Assembly (NCBI GenBank): GCA_934408705.1
Contig: CAKRVL010000086.1
Coordinates: 1-10,321, forward strand
DNA length: 10,321 bases
Reading direction: 5' to 3'
DNA from: an uncultured Blautia sp.
Lineage (GTDB): Bacteria > Bacillota > Clostridia > Lachnospirales > Lachnospiraceae
In this document: piece after piece, positions 6,812-10,321 of the stretch
How the letters are laid out: every line of letters starts with the position of its first letter
Position numbering within the stretch: the first letter of the stretch is position 1
The notes under the pieces: model-generated
The model's database searches: none
Seen by the model: only the letters and a program-made list of their open reading frames with translations
What the model was told of the DNA's origin: nothing
Program-made: the position numbers and the translations under genes

Positions 6812-7690
6812 GTTATTATTATCGCTGTTTCTTTTCTTTCTGTGTAGCTTATAACCACGGTTCAGATCCGGGTATGCCTTCACGAAACGCTGCATATTGT
6901 GGCTGACTTTTCCTGCCATTGCCTCTTTACGCTTCTGAAGCTCTTCAGAAATATCTGCCAGCATACCGGTTCTCTTCTCTTCCAGTTCCTTGATCAGGGC
7001 AATATCATCAAATCGCCCTCTCTGACCTTCCAGCTGCTTCTTAATTTTCTCTCTGGAAAGCCCGCTGCGATCCTCCAGATTCTCCATTTTCTCACGAGCC
7101 TGTATAAGAAGCTCCACACGCATCTGATCCAGTGCCTGCTCCCATGCAGGAATACGCTCGTGGAGATGGAAAGCTGCTGCTGCTGAGAAAGCAAAGTCTA
7201 CGATATAAACTACCGTGATCACACAAACTGCAATCTCACCGGTTCTCCTTGTATATAGCTGTGTAAACTCTTCAACCACCGGATGAAGCACCCTGAAAAG
7301 CCCTACTGTAAACAGTCCCCATCCCAGAGAACATCCAAGGCAGATACGGCCTTGAAAATTAAACTTATTATCACTGTAATCCCACCAGGAGGTATGGAAA
7401 ATATTCTCCATCAATACCGCTGTCACATATTCCAGCGCTGTAGCAACTACAACTCCCCCCACAAACAGAAGAAGCAGGTTATCACTGATAGGAAGGAGAA
7501 TCAGATATACAGCAAGTGCTCCACAGCCATATATGGTACACAAGGGTCCATTTATAAATCCTCTGTTAACCAGTTTACCCTTTCGCACGGACACGTAGCA
7601 GGTTTCCCAAAGCCAGCCAAGAAAACTGTATATGTAAAACCAATTGGCAATATGATAGAAATCCACTCCGTTAATTGCTAAATCCCACAT
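6809..7690 (-). CDS. Single-unit PF06541-like (ABC_trans_CmpB) membrane protein
   Basis: The 293-residue membrane protein is a paralogue of the duplicated gene at the other end of the rnf operon. It has the full PF06541-type signature: YSFLGWLWET (21-30), NRGFINGPLCTIYGCG (42-57), LEY (87-89), WWDY (102-105) and FNFQGRICLG (110-119). About five membrane helices run to residue 175. The rest (about 180-268) is a highly charged, probably helical or coiled-coil tail, ending in an AYP motif (272-274) and a basic stretch before NNN. The ATG at 7690 is chosen because AAGGAG lies seven or so bases upstream; the 19 codons before it in frame contain the putative promoter. It lies 93 bases upstream of rnfC in the same direction, so the two may share a transcript. 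The family's biochemical role is unknown, and no ABC ATPase is adjacent. Confidence 0.87.
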   Translation of the reverse strand: MWDLAINGVDFYHIANWFYIYSFLGWLWETCYVSVRKGKLVNRGFINGPLCTIYGCGALAVYLILLPISDNLLLLFVGGVVVATALEYVTAVLMENIFHTSWWDYSDNKFNFQGRICLGCSLGWGLFTVGLFRVLHPVVEEFTQLYTRRTGEIAVCVITVVYIVDFAFSAAAAFHLHERIPAWEQALDQMRVELLIQAREKMENLEDRSGLSREKIKKQLEGQRGRFDDIALIKELEEKRTGMLADISEELQKRKEAMAGKVSHNMQRFVKAYPDLNRGYKLHRKKRNSDNNN

Positions 7691-7730
7691 ATGTTTCTCC
7701 TTTTCTTTATATATTCTGACTATTCCATAC

Positions 7731-7736
7731 ATTATA
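7731..7736 (-). promoter_or_regulatory. Candidate -10 box for the leftward membrane-protein gene
   Basis: A consensus TATAAT is read on the minus strand, about 40 bases before the ATG at 7690. The DNA 17 bases further upstream is an A/T run (TTTTTT on the minus strand at 7754-7759), so the -35 is poor. It may drive this gene and, by read-through, rnf. Confidence 0.45.
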
Positions 7737-7787
7737 CTATACCGCATTTTGTAAAAAAATTCACTACCTAAAGATAAAAAAATTGTG

Positions 7788-7793
7788 TATAAT
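7788..7793 (+). promoter_or_regulatory. Candidate -10 box for the exonuclease gene
   Basis: A consensus TATAAT lies 29 bases before the ATG at 7823 on the plus strand. No convincing -35 sits 16-18 bases upstream (TACCTA there). The 132-base region 7691-7822 would thus hold two divergent promoters about 50 bases apart. A clear ribosome site, AAAGGAG, follows at about 7809-7815, seven bases before the start codon. Confidence 0.5.
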
Positions 7794-7822
7794 TAAATAC
7801 AATCCATGAAAGGAGTATAGAC

Positions 7823-8845
7823 ATGCTGATTGTTAAAAAAATGCCGATTTTACAAGGCTTTCCGGACTTTGAGACTGTTAAAAATTTATCTGGAAACAGC
7901 CCTGATGATGTCAATTTTTCGCCATTATTTTATGATATTGAAACCACAGGATTAGGACGAAATTCATCATTTTTATATTTAATTGGCGCAATTTGCTATG
8001 AGGAGGGCTGCTGGCAGCTATATCAGTGGCTTGCGCCTGATTTTCGGGAGGAAAAAGCATTATTAGAGGTTTTTTCAGAATTTATAGAAAATTTCACCTG
8101 CACCATTCAGTATAACGGAGATTCCTTTGATCAGCCGTATCTTCAGGCTCGCTACAGCTTTCATGAGCTGGCTGATCCTTTCGAGGGGCTCCCTTCCATT
8201 GATCTATATAAGGTGCTTCGCCCACTAAAAGGTTTCCTGAAGCTTCCCGGACTGAAGCAGGAGCAGCTGGAGGCATTTCTGGGGGAGCAGAAACGTGTTT
8301 ACTGTAATGGTGGGGAATGTATCAAGATTTACAAAAAGTATATGGCGCACAGGAATCAGACCGATCTGGATACGGTCATGGGCCACAATATGGAGGATCT
8401 TCTCGGGCTTGGTGATGTTTTTAGAATGACGAGCTATCTGATACTCAAAGATGGAGTATTTGATATAAATGGAATTGATTACGACGGTGAAAACCTGATT
8501 CTGCAAATAAAGCTGCAATACAGCCTGCCTGCTGCTTTTTCCAACAGCATAGATGAGTTCTACATCACTGGGCAGGAGAATACGGTAAGCCTTCTTGTAA
8601 AGCCTGTAAACAACCGGATCCGGCAGTATTACAGTAATTATAAGAGCTACGATTACCTTCCCGGAGAGGACATGGCTGTACCTAAAACCATCAGTAAATT
8701 TATGGATAAAGGACTGAAACGGTCAGCTACAAGAGCTACCTGCTATACCTGGTTTCCATGCTCAGAGGAATTTCTCAGCGATACAGCAAAGCAAAAGCAA
8801 TATCTGATACACTCATTTGACTATCTGTTCTGGAAACTTAAATAA
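7823..8845 (+). CDS. YprB-type RNase H-like (DEDD) exonuclease
   Basis: The 340-residue protein has the ribonuclease H-like fold of the YprB family (PF13482), related to DEDD 3'-5' exonucleases. The acidic motifs can be read in order. YDIETTGL at 37-44 supplies Asp38 and Glu40. YNGDSFDQPYL at 97-107 supplies Asp103 (Asp100 is also acidic). IDLYKVLRPL at 126-135 precedes a LPGLKQEQLE helix. GHNMEDLLGLGDV at 187-199 supplies His188 and Asp192. All metal-binding positions expected for activity are therefore present. Residues beyond about 205 form an extension with no motif I recognise. The N-terminus is soluble with no signal, so it is cytoplasmic. It is a single-gene unit, divergent from the membrane-protein gene and convergent with the S1 gene. 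The true substrate of this family is not established; DNA or RNA is possible. Confidence 0.9.
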   Translation: MLIVKKMPILQGFPDFETVKNLSGNSPDDVNFSPLFYDIETTGLGRNSSFLYLIGAICYEEGCWQLYQWLAPDFREEKALLEVFSEFIENFTCTIQYNGDSFDQPYLQARYSFHELADPFEGLPSIDLYKVLRPLKGFLKLPGLKQEQLEAFLGEQKRVYCNGGECIKIYKKYMAHRNQTDLDTVMGHNMEDLLGLGDVFRMTSYLILKDGVFDINGIDYDGENLILQIKLQYSLPAAFSNSIDEFYITGQENTVSLLVKPVNNRIRQYYSNYKSYDYLPGEDMAVPKTISKFMDKGLKRSATRATCYTWFPCSEEFLSDTAKQKQYLIHSFDYLFWKLK

Positions 8846-8920
8846 TTATTGCCACACAAAAAAGACATCACCCAAAATGGACAATGCCTCTTCTCTAATT
8901 ATAGCTCTGATACCAAAATC

Positions 8921-8952
8921 AACCGCCACTCACAACACTGTGAATGGCGGTT
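8921..8952. terminator. Hairpin between convergent exonuclease and S1 genes
   Basis: The arms at 8921-8933 (AACCGCCACTCAC) and 8940-8952 (GTGAATGGCGGTT) form a 13-bp stem with one wobble or mismatch position and a six-base loop. On the minus strand it begins about 22 bases after the S1 stop and is followed by TGATTTTGG, a short U run. On the plus strand it lies about 75 bases after the exonuclease stop and is followed by ATTTACATTT. It fits a bidirectional intrinsic terminator, though both U tracts are modest. Confidence 0.65.
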
Positions 8953-8974
8953 ATTTACATTTACAGAATCAGAT

Positions 8975-10054
8975 TTATTCCTCTACAGTCTCTTCCTCAG
9001 CCGGAGCCTCAAGAGCTTTCATGCTAAGGCTGATCTTCTTGTCTTCGCTGTTGAAGTCAACAACTTTAGCCTGGATCTCCTGTCCGATGGTAAGTACATC
9101 AGATGGTTTTGCAACATGCTCTCTGGAAATCTGAGATACGTGAAGAAGTGCATCTACACCAGGTGCAAGCTCTACAAATGCACCGAAGTCTGTCATACGT
9201 GCAACCTTACCAGTCACTACGTTTCCAACAGCGAAATCCTCAGCAGCTGTAAGCCATGGATTCTCCTCCGGGAATTTCATTGTAAGAGCAATCTTCTCAC
9301 CCTTGATATCTTTGATCATAACCTTAACAGTCTCACCAACTGTGAAGACTTTCTTCGGGTTCTCTACTCTGCCCCAGGACATCTCAGAGATGTGAAGCAG
9401 TCCATCAGCGCCGCCAAGATCGATGAATGCACCGAAATCTGTAACGTTCTTAACAACACCTTCTACTGTATCGCCAACATGGATACGCTCCATAAGCTCC
9501 TGCTGTTTCTTAGCTTTCTCAGCAACAAGAAGCTGTTTGCGGTTACCAATGATACGGCGTCTTCTTGGATTGAATTCTGTGATAACGAATTCGATCTCCT
9601 GATCAGCATATTTGCTGAGATCCTTCTCATATGTGTCGGAAACAAGGCTTGCAGGAATGAATACACGTGTCTCCTCAACGTTAACACATAATCCACCATC
9701 AAGTACCTGAGTTACAGGAGCCTTTAATACTTCCTGGCTCTCAAATGCTTCCTCAAGGCGTTTATTTCCTTTCTCTGCAGCAAGTCTCTTGTAGGTTAAG
9801 ATAACCTGGCCTTCGCCATCGTTTACCTTAAGCACTTTGGCTTCCATGGAGTCACCTACATGTACAGCGTCTGTGAGTACTACGGAAGGATCATTGCTAT
9901 ATTCACTCTTGGTGATAATACCATCAGCCTTATAGCCAATGTTCAGGATAATTTCATCTTCTTTCACATCGATGACCTTTCCCTGTACGATTTCTCCATT
10001 TCTGATTGTTTTTACGGAATCTTCCAGCATCTGTTCAAAACTTAATTCTGACAT
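8975..10054 (-). CDS. S1 RNA-binding domain protein (ribosomal protein S1-like)
   Basis: The 359-residue protein has four S1 (OB-fold) domains at about 19-89, 107-178, 193-261 and 276-346, and an acidic tail (PAEEETVEE). Domains 3 and 4 are the best conserved, with the TDFGAF motif at 205-210 and 288-293 followed by LLHISEMSW or LLHVSQIS. Domain 2 carries an unusual basic run (RRRR at 164-167). The architecture is that of the shorter S1-like proteins of Firmicutes; proteobacterial S1 has six domains. Such proteins bind mRNA and may aid translation. I chose ATG at 10054, with AGGAGG nine bases upstream, over an in-frame TTG at 10072. The start and its ribosome site lie inside the end of ispH, with a 20-base overlap in another frame, so translation is probably coupled. 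In many clostridia the two are one fused protein. Confidence 0.93.
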   Translation of the reverse strand: MSELSFEQMLEDSVKTIRNGEIVQGKVIDVKEDEIILNIGYKADGIITKSEYSNDPSVVLTDAVHVGDSMEAKVLKVNDGEGQVILTYKRLAAEKGNKRLEEAFESQEVLKAPVTQVLDGGLCVNVEETRVFIPASLVSDTYEKDLSKYADQEIEFVITEFNPRRRRIIGNRKQLLVAEKAKKQQELMERIHVGDTVEGVVKNVTDFGAFIDLGGADGLLHISEMSWGRVENPKKVFTVGETVKVMIKDIKGEKIALTMKFPEENPWLTAAEDFAVGNVVTGKVARMTDFGAFVELAPGVDALLHVSQISREHVAKPSDVLTIGQEIQAKVVDFNSEDKKISLSMKALEAPAEEETVEE

Positions 10055-10321
10055 GTTCTTGAACCTCCTCAATAATTTTCTTTGGGGTTGAAGCCCCTGC
10101 TGTAATACCTACATAACTACTGCATTGGAACATATCTGAATCCAAGTCTACAGGTGTTTGTATATAGTAAGTATTTTCACATTCCTTTTTACATATTTCA
10201 AACAGCTTTTGAGTATTGGAACTATGTCGGCCACCTACGACTAACATAGTGTCTACCTCTCCGGCTATGCTTTTTGCTTCTCTCTGCCGTTCTTCGGTAG
10301 CATTACAAATAGTGTTTAAAA
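10035..10321 (-). CDS. ispH: 4-Hydroxy-3-methylbut-2-enyl diphosphate reductase, C-terminal part
   Basis: The last 94 or so residues of IspH (LytB) are visible; the start lies beyond the right edge. The enzyme makes isopentenyl and dimethylallyl diphosphate in the last step of the MEP pathway, using a [4Fe-4S] cluster. The visible part has NTICNATEERQ, which holds the third cluster cysteine and the conserved Thr-Asn-Ala stretch. It also has VVGGRHSSNTQKL, with the HSSN substrate-binding residues, and VGITAGASTPKKIIEEV, which is diagnostic for the family. The protein ends at RIKF, about 15 residues after the ASTP motif, as in stand-alone IspH. Its stop at 10035-10037 lies 20 bases inside the S1 gene. 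The other two cluster cysteines are outside the window. Confidence 0.96.
   Translation of the reverse strand, partial: LNTICNATEERQREAKSIAGEVDTMLVVGGRHSSNTQKLFEICKKECENTYYIQTPVDLDSDMFQCSSYVGITAGASTPKKIIEEVQEHVRIKF

Noticed and set aside
8849..9691. A 280-residue plus-strand open frame after the exonuclease gene
   Set aside because: It has no ATG start near its beginning, crosses the terminator hairpin at 8921-8952 and is antisense to the four S1 domains. It is a shadow.

Overview
The window looks like a chromosomal segment of an anaerobic Clostridia-type Firmicute, most likely a Lachnospiraceae relative. The reasons are the six-subunit rnf cluster in the order C-D-G-E-A-B, strong AGGAGG-type Shine-Dalgarno sites, AT-rich intergenic DNA, an ispH gene joined to a four-domain S1 gene, and PF06541-type membrane proteins. 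The genus cannot be fixed from the sequence alone. I see no mobile element, tRNA, rRNA or CRISPR array, and no gene-free stretch over 300 bases.

Layout from left to right. At 1-49 (minus) is the first 16 codons of an exported protein. At 249-1535 (minus) is a 428-residue membrane protein made of two tandem PF06541-like units, followed by a terminator at about 151-194. At 1688-6715 (minus) is the complete rnfCDGEAB operon, closed by a hairpin at 1644-1677. At 6809-7690 (minus), just upstream of rnfC, is a single-unit PF06541-like protein with a long charged C-terminal tail. At 7823-8845 (plus) is a divergently transcribed YprB-type RNase H-like exonuclease. At 8975-10054 (minus) is an S1-domain protein whose start lies inside the 3' end of ispH, which runs from 10035 off the right edge. 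A shared hairpin sits between the convergent exonuclease and S1 genes.

The Rnf subunits would form one membrane complex. Electrons from reduced ferredoxin enter at RnfB (five predicted iron-sulfur sites), cross the membrane through the RnfA/RnfE core and the covalent flavins of RnfG and RnfD, and reach NAD+ at RnfC, with Na+ or H+ being pumped out. Every expected ligand and flavin-attachment motif is present, so the operon looks functional. Tight spacing (two 4-base ATGA overlaps, and gaps of 6, 12 and 17 bases) points to one transcript.

Most of the window is ordinary, conserved chromosome. The best leads are the two PF06541-like membrane proteins that bracket rnf, one of them an internal duplication with a degenerate second half; the cysteine-rich tail of RnfE; the out-of-frame ispH/S1 overlap, where related clostridia often have a fusion; and a palindrome plus a direct repeat upstream of rnfC. 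I found nothing that I could defend as a wholly new system.
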